The position numbers and the translations under genes are program-made. 11,256 nucleotides of DNA from an uncultured Opitutaceae bacterium (GTDB lineage Bacteria > Verrucomicrobiota > Verrucomicrobiae > Opitutales > Opitutaceae). The DNA lies in contig CAMLSH010000074.1 of NCBI GenBank assembly GCA_946482625.1, positions 1-11,256 of the forward strand, given 5' to 3'. Shown here one piece after another: positions 1-6,553 of the stretch (within the stretch, counting starts at the first letter, position 1; each line of letters opens with the position of its first letter). The notes under the pieces are model-generated. The model was not told the origin of the DNA. It saw only the letters and a list, made by a program, of their open reading frames with translations, and made no database searches.

Positions 1-2
1 TT

Positions 3-78
3 TGGCAGGCGCGGAGGGAATCGAACCCCCAACCAACGGTTTTGGAGACCGCTACTCTACCAATTGAGCTACACGCCT
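3..78 (-). tRNA. tRNA-Trp (anticodon CCA)
   Basis: The minus strand folds into a full cloverleaf. The acceptor stem is AGGCGTG against CGCGCCT with one G-U pair. The D arm contains AGCTCAATTGGTAGAG, the anticodon loop is CTCCAAA giving anticodon CCA, and the T arm is GGGGG-TTCGATT-CCCTC. The discriminator is G73, as usual for tRNA-Trp, and the 3' CCA is encoded. It lies about 80 bp downstream of tuf in the same direction, an arrangement common in bacteria, where tRNA-Trp then precedes secE and nusG. Those genes would be outside this window. Confidence 0.97.
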
Positions 79-104
79 GTGGTTTTTGTCTTTTAGACGA
101 CGCA

Positions 105-130
105 GCCGAGGCCCCGGTAGAGGCCTCGGC
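105..130 (-). other. Stem-loop between tuf and tRNA-Trp
   Basis: A perfect 9-bp inverted repeat (GCCGAGGCC / GGCCTCGGC) with an 8-nt loop begins 28 bases past the tuf stop codon. On the minus strand it is followed by TGCGTCGTCTAAAAGAC, not a T-tract, so it is not a textbook intrinsic terminator. It could protect the tuf 3' end, mark a processing site that separates tuf mRNA from tRNA-Trp, or act as a weak attenuator. The fold is visible in the sequence; the role is inferred. Confidence 0.55.
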
Positions 131-158
131 GGGTCATTTAAACAAATGCTGAACGACC

Positions 159-1349
159 TTATTCGATGATGTCGGTGATACGACCGGCACCGATGGTGCG
201 GCCGCCTTCGCGGATGGCGAAGCGCTGGGTCTTCTCCATGGCGATCGGGACGATCAAGTCGATTTCCACAGCGATGTTGTCGCCGGGCATGATCATCTCA
301 ACGCCGGTAGGAAGATTGACGACGCCAGTCACATCCGTCGTGCGGAAGTAGAACTGAGGACGGTAGCCATTGAAGAAGGGCGTGTGACGGCCACCTTCTT
401 CTTTGGACAAGCAGTAGATTTCGGCTTTGGCCTTTTTGTGGGGCTTGATCGTCTTCGGAGCGGCGAGACACTGGCCGCGCTCGATACCGTCTTTGTCGAT
501 ACCGCGGAGGAGGATACCGACGTTGTCACCGGCTTGGCCGCTATCGAGCAGCTTGCGGAACATTTCGATACCGGTCACCACGGAGGTGACGGTGTCGCGG
601 AGACCGACGATCTCGATGGTGTCGTTAACTTTGACAACACCGCGCTCGATACGACCGGTGGCGACGGTGCCGCGGCCGGTGATCGAGAAGACGTCTTCAA
701 CAGACATCAGGAAGGGCTTGTCCATCTCGCGGACAGGCTCAGGGATGTCCTTGTCGATGGCGGTCATCAGGTCGGTGATGGCCTGATTGCCTTCGGGCTT
801 GTTTTCGAGAGCGGCCGTCGCGGAACCGCGAACGATCGTGGCGGTATCGCCAGGGAATTGGTACTTGCTGAGGAGCTCGCGGATTTCCATCTCGACGAGG
901 TCGAGGAGCTCTTTGTCATCGATGAGGTCGACCTTGTTGAGGAAGACGACGATGTTCGGAACGCCGACCTGACGGGCGAGAAGGATGTGCTCGCGGGTCT
1001 GGGGCATCGGGCCGTCGGCAGCAGAGACCACGAGGATCGCGCCGTCCATCTGAGCGGCGCCCGTGATCATGTTCTTGACGAAATCGGCGTGGCCGGGGCA
1101 GTCGACGTGAGCGTAGTGGCGCTTGTCGGACTCATACTCCACGTGGGCGACTGCGATGGTGACGATCTTGGATGCGTCGCGCAGGGTACCACCCTTGGCG
1201 ATGTCCGCGTAGGTCTTAACCTCCGCGAGCCCTTTACGAGCCTGCACCGCGAGGATTGCGGTGGTGAGCGTGGTTTTACCGTGGTCGACGTGGCCGATGG
1301 TGCCTACGTTGACGTGCGGTTTCTTGCGTTCGAATGTGCCTTTAGCCAT
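159..1349 (-). CDS. tuf: Translation elongation factor Tu with a divergent switch I
   Basis: EF-Tu is the cytoplasmic GTPase that delivers aminoacyl-tRNA to the ribosomal A site. The 396-aa product is normal length and all three domains are present. The P-loop is GHVDHGKT (19-26), switch II is DCPGH (83-87) with catalytic-type His87, the base-recognition motif is NKVD (138-141), and G5 is GSA (175-177). Domain 2 ([16 protein letters not shown]) and domain 3 ([32 protein letters not shown]) are canonical. The oddity is switch I: residues 51-68 replace the usual DKAPEE...RGITI block with [18 protein letters not shown]. The Mg-coordinating Thr survives as Thr64, but Arg-Gly becomes Lys-Ile and two residues are added. 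Neither alternative frame restores the motif, so a compensated frameshift is unlikely. The ATG has no Shine-Dalgarno sequence. The gene sits between tRNA-Thr and tRNA-Trp, probably co-transcribed. Confidence 0.97.
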   Translation of the reverse strand: MAKGTFERKKPHVNVGTIGHVDHGKTTLTTAILAVQARKGLAEVKTYADIAKGGTLRDASKIVTIAVAHVEYESDKRHYAHVDCPGHADFVKNMITGAAQMDGAILVVSAADGPMPQTREHILLARQVGVPNIVVFLNKVDLIDDKELLDLVEMEIRELLSKYQFPGDTATIVRGSATAALENKPEGNQAITDLMTAIDKDIPEPVREMDKPFLMSVEDVFSITGRGTVATGRIERGVVKVNDTIEIVGLRDTVTSVVTGIEMFRKLLDSGQAGDNVGILLRGIDKDGIERGQCLAAPKTIKPHKKAKAEIYCLSKEEGGRHTPFFNGYRPQFYFRTTDVTGVVNLPTGVEMIMPGDNIAVEIDLIVPIAMEKTQRFAIREGGRTIGAGRITDIIE

Positions 1350-1394
1350 GGAGTTTAAACGTTGGGAGTTAGATGAGAATTGACCTCTGATTTT

Positions 1395-1416
1395 ACGTCG
1401 GAGAAGTCACCGACGT
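1395..1416 (-). other. Stem-loop in the tRNA-Thr to tuf spacer
   Basis: A perfect 7-bp inverted repeat (ACGTCGG / CCGACGT) with an 8-nt loop starts 5 bases after the encoded CCA end of tRNA-Thr. It is followed by AAAATCAGAGG, not by a T-tract. It lies in what would be the tuf leader once tRNA-Thr is cut from the transcript. It may be a processing or stability element or part of tuf regulation. A second hairpin sits at the other end of tuf. Confidence 0.45.
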
Positions 1417-1421
1417 TGACC

Positions 1422-1497
1422 TGGAGCCCAGAACCGGATTCGAACCGGCGACCTCGTCCTTACCAAGGACGTGCTCTACCAGCTGAGCTATCTGGGC
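1422..1497 (-). tRNA. tRNA-Thr (anticodon GGT)
   Basis: The minus strand gives a complete cloverleaf. The acceptor stem is GCCCAGA / TCTGGGC, the D arm is AGCTCAGCTGGTAGAGC, and the anticodon stem CGTCC / GGACG encloses TTGGTAA, giving anticodon GGT. The T arm is CCGG-TTCGAAT-CCGG. The discriminator base is T and CCA is encoded. It lies immediately upstream of tuf, and tRNA-Thr(GGT)-tuf is a widely conserved bacterial linkage. Confidence 0.97.
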
Positions 1498-1525
1498 GAA
1501 CCTAGGAAATGGGTCAAAAAACGTG

Positions 1526-1562
1526 AAAAAGAGCGGAGAACGTGGTGACCGGGATTTTCTCC
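1526..1562 (-). terminator. Possible weak terminator after the Exb/TonB-like operon
   Basis: On the minus strand a 6-bp stem (GGAGAA / TTCTCC) encloses a 16-nt loop and is followed by GCTCTTTTTC. It lies between the stop codon of the TonB-like gene and tRNA-Thr, where a terminator would be expected. The long loop and the GC bases before the T run make it weak, so read-through into tRNA-Thr-tuf is possible. I see no convincing sigma-70 promoter in the 98-bp gap, although a TTGACG hexamer lies at 1562-1567. Confidence 0.3.
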
Positions 1563-1595
1563 GTCAACAGCAAATTAGCCCTTTCTCCTAAAATC

Positions 1596-2360
1596 CTATG
1601 GCCCGACGCGAAGCATGTATAAACCGGGAGGAAGACGTTCCCCCAAGTGGAACTGCTTGGCGAGATAACTTCTGAAAAATTTGTCGACCGCCTCGATGCC
1701 GGATTTGCGGGTGAGTACCGGCGTGCCGATCAAGCCAGTAACATCGACAGCCGCCAGCAGTTCGAGCGGTGGCCAGTCAGCGGTGACCACTTGAGGCGGA
1801 GCGTCGGCGGTCGTGAGCGGCGTGGAAAGAACGACGCGGCCCGTGCTGGCTTGCACCACTTCGATGATGGCCAGTCGCGCTGGCAGTGGGGACTCTTCAC
1901 GCGCAAAGCGGCCCAGTACCTCGTAGGGATTCTGCTCGTGGCCATAGGTCAGCGAATCCACCGGTCGCGGCGGAACCGTCAATACTTCAGGGAAAGCGAT
2001 GGGCGCCTCGGCGTAGCTGAACGCATATTTCGCAGCCACCGGTTGAAACGACGCGCCGGGCTCGCGACGGATGATCTCGGGCAGCCGCGGCTGGCTCGCG
2101 TTGAATTCGGTTGGCAAAAAAAGAGGGTCGGGATCGAGCAGGGCCTGCTCCCGTTGGAGTTCGCTGCCCGCGCGGCCGTCCATGGGAGCGAGGCCGATTC
2201 CTCGGACGCGGCGCTCCACCGTGTTGTTCGTTGCCGACGTCGCGGCCGGTGGCGTCGGGAGGCTGATAAAACGAACGGCCAACACCAACGCTCCCGCGAA
2301 GACTGCGGCGATCGCCACCGCGAGCCAGAGCCAGCGTCCTTCAAGCGGAAGTTTCATCAC
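1596..2360 (-). CDS. Single-pass membrane protein with a degenerate TonB-like C-terminus
   Basis: Probable energy-transducing partner of the adjacent ExbB/ExbD. The 254-aa protein has a short cytoplasmic start (MMKLPLEGR), one transmembrane helix at about 10-33, then a Pro-containing periplasmic stretch without the Glu-Pro/Lys-Pro repeats of E. coli TonB. Residues 205-245 follow the TonB C-terminal pattern: VDVTGLIGTPVLTRKSGIEA, then V-D, an aromatic-rich helix, and LPPG. This compares with VDxxGxV...SSG...LD...P in the family. The N-terminal half of a TonB C-terminal domain is hard to recognise. The gene follows exbD with a GTGA overlap. GGAG lies 10 bases before the internal ATG at 2357, the only good Shine-Dalgarno site in the window, so GTG 2360 and ATG 2357 are both possible starts. 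The TonB assignment rests on this pattern plus gene order. Confidence 0.6.
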   Translation of the reverse strand: MMKLPLEGRWLWLAVAIAAVFAGALVLAVRFISLPTPPAATSATNNTVERRVRGIGLAPMDGRAGSELQREQALLDPDPLFLPTEFNASQPRLPEIIRREPGASFQPVAAKYAFSYAEAPIAFPEVLTVPPRPVDSLTYGHEQNPYEVLGRFAREESPLPARLAIIEVVQASTGRVVLSTPLTTADAPPQVVTADWPPLELLAAVDVTGLIGTPVLTRKSGIEAVDKFFRSYLAKQFHLGERLPPGLYMLRVGP

Positions 2361-2809
2361 TCCCCTGCTCCGGCCTTTTCCGTCCTAAACGCAATGGTGG
2401 GAAACAATCCCACTTCTTTCGCCGCCACCGTGATTTTCGCCACCTCTTCGAAACGCACCGCCTGGTCCGGACGGATCAGAACAGTCGCACCTGGCGAACG
2501 TTTCGCGCGGCCGGCCAGCCACACGCGCAACTGCTCCTCGCTCACCAGCCCGTTCGGATCGACGAAGATCTGGCCGTTGGATTTCACGCTGATCACGAGC
2601 GTGCTGGCCGAGAGCGCCACCGTGCCCTCCGGGACGGTCGAGAGCTCGATATCCGCACCGTCCACCGCCAAGGCCGGCGACAGAACGAAACGCGATCCGA
2701 ACAGAACGAAGAACAACGCGATCAGCGCAAAGTTGACGTAGAACACCCAGTCGAAATTGCGGGGCGCGCGGCGAAGCTGGGAGGCGAGATCGAGCGGATG
2801 CGTGATCAT
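2357..2809 (-). CDS. exbD: ExbD/TolR-family protein lacking the transmembrane Asp
   Basis: ExbD works with ExbB in the inner membrane to energise a TonB-type protein. The 150-aa product has the family build: a cytoplasmic N-terminus with basic residues (R13, R14, R17), one transmembrane helix at about 21-38, and a periplasmic domain. The periplasmic part carries GSRFVLSP, then an LxIxVxxNGQIFVD strand with LxxWL, and closes with VLIRPDQAVRFEEV and EVGLFPTIAF. Aligned without gaps on the FF and xFV anchors, Asn26 falls exactly where the family has its membrane Asp (PLVDVVFLLLIFF pattern; E. coli Asp25). The nearest acidic residue is Asp20, about six residues earlier, near the membrane edge. 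It overlaps exbB by ATGA and the next gene by a few bases, implying translational coupling. Confidence 0.88.
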   Translation of the reverse strand: MITHPLDLASQLRRAPRNFDWVFYVNFALIALFFVLFGSRFVLSPALAVDGADIELSTVPEGTVALSASTLVISVKSNGQIFVDPNGLVSEEQLRVWLAGRAKRSPGATVLIRPDQAVRFEEVAKITVAAKEVGLFPTIAFRTEKAGAGE

Positions 2810-3510
2810 GACGCTTTGGCCTGCGAGGTTGCGGCGACCGCTGGACGGGGTGGCACTGACACCTTTTCCGGCTCAACGCTTCCACCGCTCTGGTAGTCGG
2901 TGAGCAAATACTGCATGATCTCGTTACCAGCCCATTCCACATCGCGCACCAGCGAACGTACGCGGCCCGTGAGGAAATGCCACGCGAGGTGCGACGGGAT
3001 GGCGACGAGCAGACTGCCCGCCGTGCCGATCAACGCCTGCCACATGCCGTCGGCCAGCGCATTGGCGGTCGCATAATGTCCGCCCTGCATGAAGGCGTGA
3101 AATGTCGTGATCATGCCCAGCAAAGTTGCGAGCAACCCCACCAGCGGCGCAACCTGCGCGACGGCGGCGATCGCTCCGAGCCGGCGTTCCAGCGCGGGGA
3201 TTTCGACCACTGCGGCCTCTTGGACGGCGAAGCGCATTTTTTCCGCGCTTTCCCCGGCATTGCTCAAGGCTGCCTTCACCACGGCGGCGACGGGGCCGGG
3301 CGTTTCTTCGCACAGCGTGACCGCTTCGACGAGACGGCGCCGCTCCAACGTGTTTTTGATGCCGTCGAGAAACGGCTTTGAGCGAATCTGGCCGCGGTGC
3401 AGGTACAGCGTGCGCTCCAGGAACAACACAATCACGACCGCGGCCATGAGCACCAAAACCACCAGCATGGGGCCACCGTGGGTGAAAAGGCTGAAATCGA
3501 AACCGGACAT
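2806..3510 (-). CDS. exbB: ExbB/TolQ/MotA-family proton channel subunit
   Basis: Inner-membrane subunit that forms a pentameric motor around ExbD in family members of known structure. The 234-aa protein has transmembrane helix 1 at about 14-31, a cytoplasmic domain with Cys67 and ERRLGAIA (108-115), helix 2 with APLVGLLATLLGMITTF (121-137), and helix 3 with LADGMWQALIGTAGSLLVAI (152-171). The helix 2 and helix 3 threonines matching E. coli Thr148 and Thr181 are kept (Thr129, Thr163). The position of E. coli Glu176 is Gln158 here, with Asp154 one turn away. This site is not invariant across the wider family. The C-terminus (205-234) is low-complexity and Pro/Ala-rich. It lies 52 bp after the TPR gene and overlaps exbD by four bases. 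Confidence 0.92.
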   Translation of the reverse strand: MSGFDFSLFTHGGPMLVVLVLMAAVVIVLFLERTLYLHRGQIRSKPFLDGIKNTLERRRLVEAVTLCEETPGPVAAVVKAALSNAGESAEKMRFAVQEAAVVEIPALERRLGAIAAVAQVAPLVGLLATLLGMITTFHAFMQGGHYATANALADGMWQALIGTAGSLLVAIPSHLAWHFLTGRVRSLVRDVEWAGNEIMQYLLTDYQSGGSVEPEKVSVPPRPAVAATSQAKAS

Positions 3511-3562
3511 TGGGTTAAGCGAACGTTAGACTGTTTTCGTGTTGGGGCGTAAATGCCTAAAA

Positions 3563-6256
3563 TCAGGGAGCGACCGCGCCGGCCTTCGGTTTCCCGCCCG
3601 TGCGTGCAAGCCCGCGGTTGGCGTGGGAAAGACCGGGGAGATTTTTCTCGATGATGAGTTCGTACAAACGCCGGGCTTCGCGCGGCTCGTCTTGTCTCTC
3701 CTGAAGTTCGGCGAGTTTCAAAATCGTGCGCGTCATCCACCAGCGGCCGTTGGCGCCGAGTTTCGCCGCCTTGGCGTCGTCGAGGACAAACGCCTCGATC
3801 ATCGGCCACCAAACATCATACGCGCGCTTCGGACTTTCCCGGTCAGCGCGATAGATTCCGAGTTTGTGTCCCGCCTCGACACGCAGATCGGGTGGTGCCG
3901 AGGCCAGATCGTAGAGCCGCTCGTAAATGGCCGCCGCGTCGCTGGCTCGCGCAGGGTCGGATGCGGCCAACGTCGCCTCGGTGTCCGCCAGCGCGAGCTC
4001 GGCGGAAAGCGCGTCCGCGAATTGGGAGATTTTATACGTGTTCACCAGACTGCTGTAGAGCGTGCGGGCGCGGCCATATTCGTTCATGTCACGCAAGAGA
4101 TTGCCCTGCTTGAGACGCGCGTAGAACACGAGCGGGTCGTTGGGGTACTTCGTCACCAAATCCTCCAAAATTTTATTCGCCTCTTCATAATACTGCCGGT
4201 CGGGGCCGCGACGTTCGGCGTAGAGCGCAGCGCGATAAAGCGCGTAAGGCGCGTAGTCGCTTTGCGGAAACTTGTCGGCGAGATCGACCACGAGTTTCTG
4301 CGCGTCCAACACCAATCCATCCGCATCGGCGGCGTCGGCCTCGACGATGTACGAATAAATGGCGGAGTCGGAAGCCGGGTAATCCGCGCGCAGTTTTCTC
4401 AACTGCTCTAATGCCGCTTTTCTGCGGTCGGGATCTTTCAGCGCGAAGCCAGCTTGCGCGTGCAACAGCAGCGCGTTGCTCGCGATCGCGTTCTTGAGGG
4501 AAGGCGTCACGCCGTCGAGAGAACCCGCCAACGCCTCAGCGAGCGTGAGGGTTCGCACCGGATCGTTATTTTCGTACGCGAGCCGCACCTGCAACCAGGC
4601 CATGCTCGCTCGCAAATCCGCGGGCAGACTGGCGGCGGCAAACGCGTTCGTAAGGAGGCTGTTCACGCGCTCGTACGCTTTGGGCGCGGCATTCGCAGCT
4701 TGGAGCGCGCGCGCCAGATTCCACTCCATCTGCCAGCGATAAGAGGCCTCCAAACGGGGATCGCGGGCGAGTTCGTCGAGAATGTTCTCCGCGATATCGA
4801 GCTGTCCGGCGTTGATGGCGGCGAGCACGCGCTGGAACATCAAATCGCCCACCGGCACGCCGGCCGGAACTTCCGCGAGCGTAGCGCCGTAAGCATCGGC
4901 AGCCGTGCGATAGTCCGCAGGCGAGTTACCCGCTTCCGCGGCTCGGAAATACGCCTCCGCCAACAACACGCCTAGCTGCGCGCGGGTCTGCCCGGCGGGT
5001 AATATGGAGCGCGCCTCGGCGGCCAGAGTCGCGGCCTGGCGATAGCGGCTTTGTTCCCACGCCGCCGTGATGCGCACGCCCAATGCGGCCGCTTTCAAGG
5101 GCGAATTGGGAAACTCCATCAGCAGGCGCATGGCGTCGTCTTCGGCCGCGGTGTATCGCGTTTCCGCGGTGCCCGTGATCGTCGTTTGGGCGCGAAAAAG
5201 TAGCAGGTATTCAAGAATGGGATGCGGATTCGGGTCCTTGATCAGCTCGTCGAGCAGCTTGCGAAAATCTTCGCGCCGCGCGCCGGCCTGGGATGCGCGC
5301 GCGAGCAGACGAAGCGCGACTCGTTGACGGTCGCGGTCGGTGGATTTGAGCAAAAGATTTCGCAGGGCGACCCAGCCGGCGCTTTCTTCCGGCCCCGCGA
5401 TCAGCCCGAGGAGCAGCTGCCATTCGTCAATAACCTTGCGTTCACTTTTGTTCAAAAACCCCAGCTGATCCTGCAAAAGCTTGATGGCCCGGGGACGCTG
5501 ACCCAACTGAGCCAGACCTACCGCCAGTTCGCTGGTGGCGCGATACGCTTGGGCACTTCCCGGATGACTCGCGATAATTTTTTCCCATGCCATCAAATTA
5601 CGGTCCGAAGCAGTACCCGACAGAAGGTCCAGCCGCAGCCTAGCCAAGAGAAACCACGCCTTCTGCGCCTCCAAGCCTGCGGCACCGGCCGACTCCTCCG
5701 CTTGTTGAAAAAACGCGGTGGCCTGCGAACCGTCGGCGGCGAGTTGCGCGAGCTGACCGCGCAAAAAGAAAAGCCAGCCGCGATCGTAAGGCGCGAGTTC
5801 GTCGGGATTGAGCGATTGCGCCTCTTTCCGTGCGTCATCGTAGCGCCGCTCACGCACCGCGATCATGGCGAGGCGCAAACGCACTGCCGGTGTTGGCTGA
5901 CCGGAAAACGCCTTCAAGACCTGCGCCGCGTCCGCGATGCGATCCTCCTCGATGAGCGCCGTGGCCAGATCGATGGCTACGCGGTCTCGCACCGTCGGAG
6001 TTGTGGCGGGGTCATTGAAAATATCTTGGTAGAGCGACGCTGCGATCGAGGTGAGGCCGAGGTTGAGGGCGCGGCGCGCTTCGAGTTCTAGCGAAAGCCC
6101 CGGACCGGGTGCCGCGGAGGTCGCGCGCGGGAAAAACGGCGCCGGCTGGCCCATCGCGTTCGCCTGAGCGCGCAGCGTCGTCGCCCCGGCTATCGACATC
6201 AGCGCGGTCACCAGCATCCATTTCTTAACTACCACAAAAATCTTCGCAAAAGGCAT
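3563..6256 (-). CDS. Large exported TPR-repeat protein of the Exb operon
   Basis: An 897-aa protein that is almost entirely helical repeats of the tetratricopeptide type. Typical blocks include NLGLTSIAASLYQDIF, ATALIEEDRIADAAQVLKAF, NEYGRARTLYSSLVNTY and EPREARRLYELIIEKNLPG. The N-terminus from ATG 6254-6256 looks like a signal peptide: basic n-region with K5, K11 and K12, a hydrophobic core, and an Ala-x-Ala site near residue 32 (LRAQA). Starting at the ATG at 6217 would lose the basic residues. The frame stays open upstream to 6538, but that extension is basic, low in family character and would bury the signal peptide. TPR proteins of this kind scaffold protein complexes. Its place directly upstream of exbB suggests a periplasmic partner of the Exb/TonB-like machine, loosely like the TPR protein CpoB beside Tol-Pal. 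No enzymatic motif is seen, and the partner is unknown. Confidence 0.85.
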   Translation of the reverse strand: MPFAKIFVVVKKWMLVTALMSIAGATTLRAQANAMGQPAPFFPRATSAAPGPGLSLELEARRALNLGLTSIAASLYQDIFNDPATTPTVRDRVAIDLATALIEEDRIADAAQVLKAFSGQPTPAVRLRLAMIAVRERRYDDARKEAQSLNPDELAPYDRGWLFFLRGQLAQLAADGSQATAFFQQAEESAGAAGLEAQKAWFLLARLRLDLLSGTASDRNLMAWEKIIASHPGSAQAYRATSELAVGLAQLGQRPRAIKLLQDQLGFLNKSERKVIDEWQLLLGLIAGPEESAGWVALRNLLLKSTDRDRQRVALRLLARASQAGARREDFRKLLDELIKDPNPHPILEYLLLFRAQTTITGTAETRYTAAEDDAMRLLMEFPNSPLKAAALGVRITAAWEQSRYRQAATLAAEARSILPAGQTRAQLGVLLAEAYFRAAEAGNSPADYRTAADAYGATLAEVPAGVPVGDLMFQRVLAAINAGQLDIAENILDELARDPRLEASYRWQMEWNLARALQAANAAPKAYERVNSLLTNAFAAASLPADLRASMAWLQVRLAYENNDPVRTLTLAEALAGSLDGVTPSLKNAIASNALLLHAQAGFALKDPDRRKAALEQLRKLRADYPASDSAIYSYIVEADAADADGLVLDAQKLVVDLADKFPQSDYAPYALYRAALYAERRGPDRQYYEEANKILEDLVTKYPNDPLVFYARLKQGNLLRDMNEYGRARTLYSSLVNTYKISQFADALSAELALADTEATLAASDPARASDAAAIYERLYDLASAPPDLRVEAGHKLGIYRADRESPKRAYDVWWPMIEAFVLDDAKAAKLGANGRWWMTRTILKLAELQERQDEPREARRLYELIIEKNLPGLSHANRGLARTGGKPKAGAVAP

Positions 6257-6553
6257 GGGTTTGCGCGGGACGATGCAGACTGCAACGACCGGACGCAAGG
6301 CGCACAAAAACAGTCGCGCCGCCCACGACACCCGCGGGGATTTGCCGCGGACGGCCAAGCTGCGGGCGGGGAGCAAGAGGGACAGGATCGTGAATTCCGA
6401 GGCGGCCATGCGGCATGCGAGAGAGCTTGAAACACTACTCGCCAATCCTGTTCCCGTCATTGGTCGCGGAGTTTTTGGGCGGTCAGGCATGGATCGAGGG
6501 CACATCCGGCGAGTCTGCTTGCCACCCGGGTGCCCCACCCTGCCCGGTAAAAC
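6257..6553 (-). other. 297-bp gap with no recognisable gene
   Basis: This stretch lies between the fumC stop codon and the chosen start of the TPR gene. The TPR frame is open through most of it, but the translation shows no family character. I find no good -35/-10 pair on the minus strand, though a promoter for the TPR-exbBD operon should lie here. Two folds are visible: a 10-bp self-complementary CACCCGGGTG at 6524-6533 close to the fumC stop, and GGCGC...GCGCC around a T5-containing loop at about 6300-6321. Neither is a standard intrinsic terminator. Confidence 0.5.

Noticed and set aside
384..1358. 324-codon open frame on the plus strand opposite tuf
   Set aside because: It is the antisense of a highly conserved gene with strong third-position G/C bias; its translation has no recognisable domain.
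3539..4411. 290-codon plus-strand frame opposite the TPR gene
   Set aside because: Antisense shadow of a G+C-rich gene; the translation is Arg/Val-rich without motif, and TPR repeats are clear on the other strand.
6257..6538. N-terminal extension of the TPR protein by 94 residues
   Set aside because: The extension has no family character and would place a good signal peptide in the middle of the protein.
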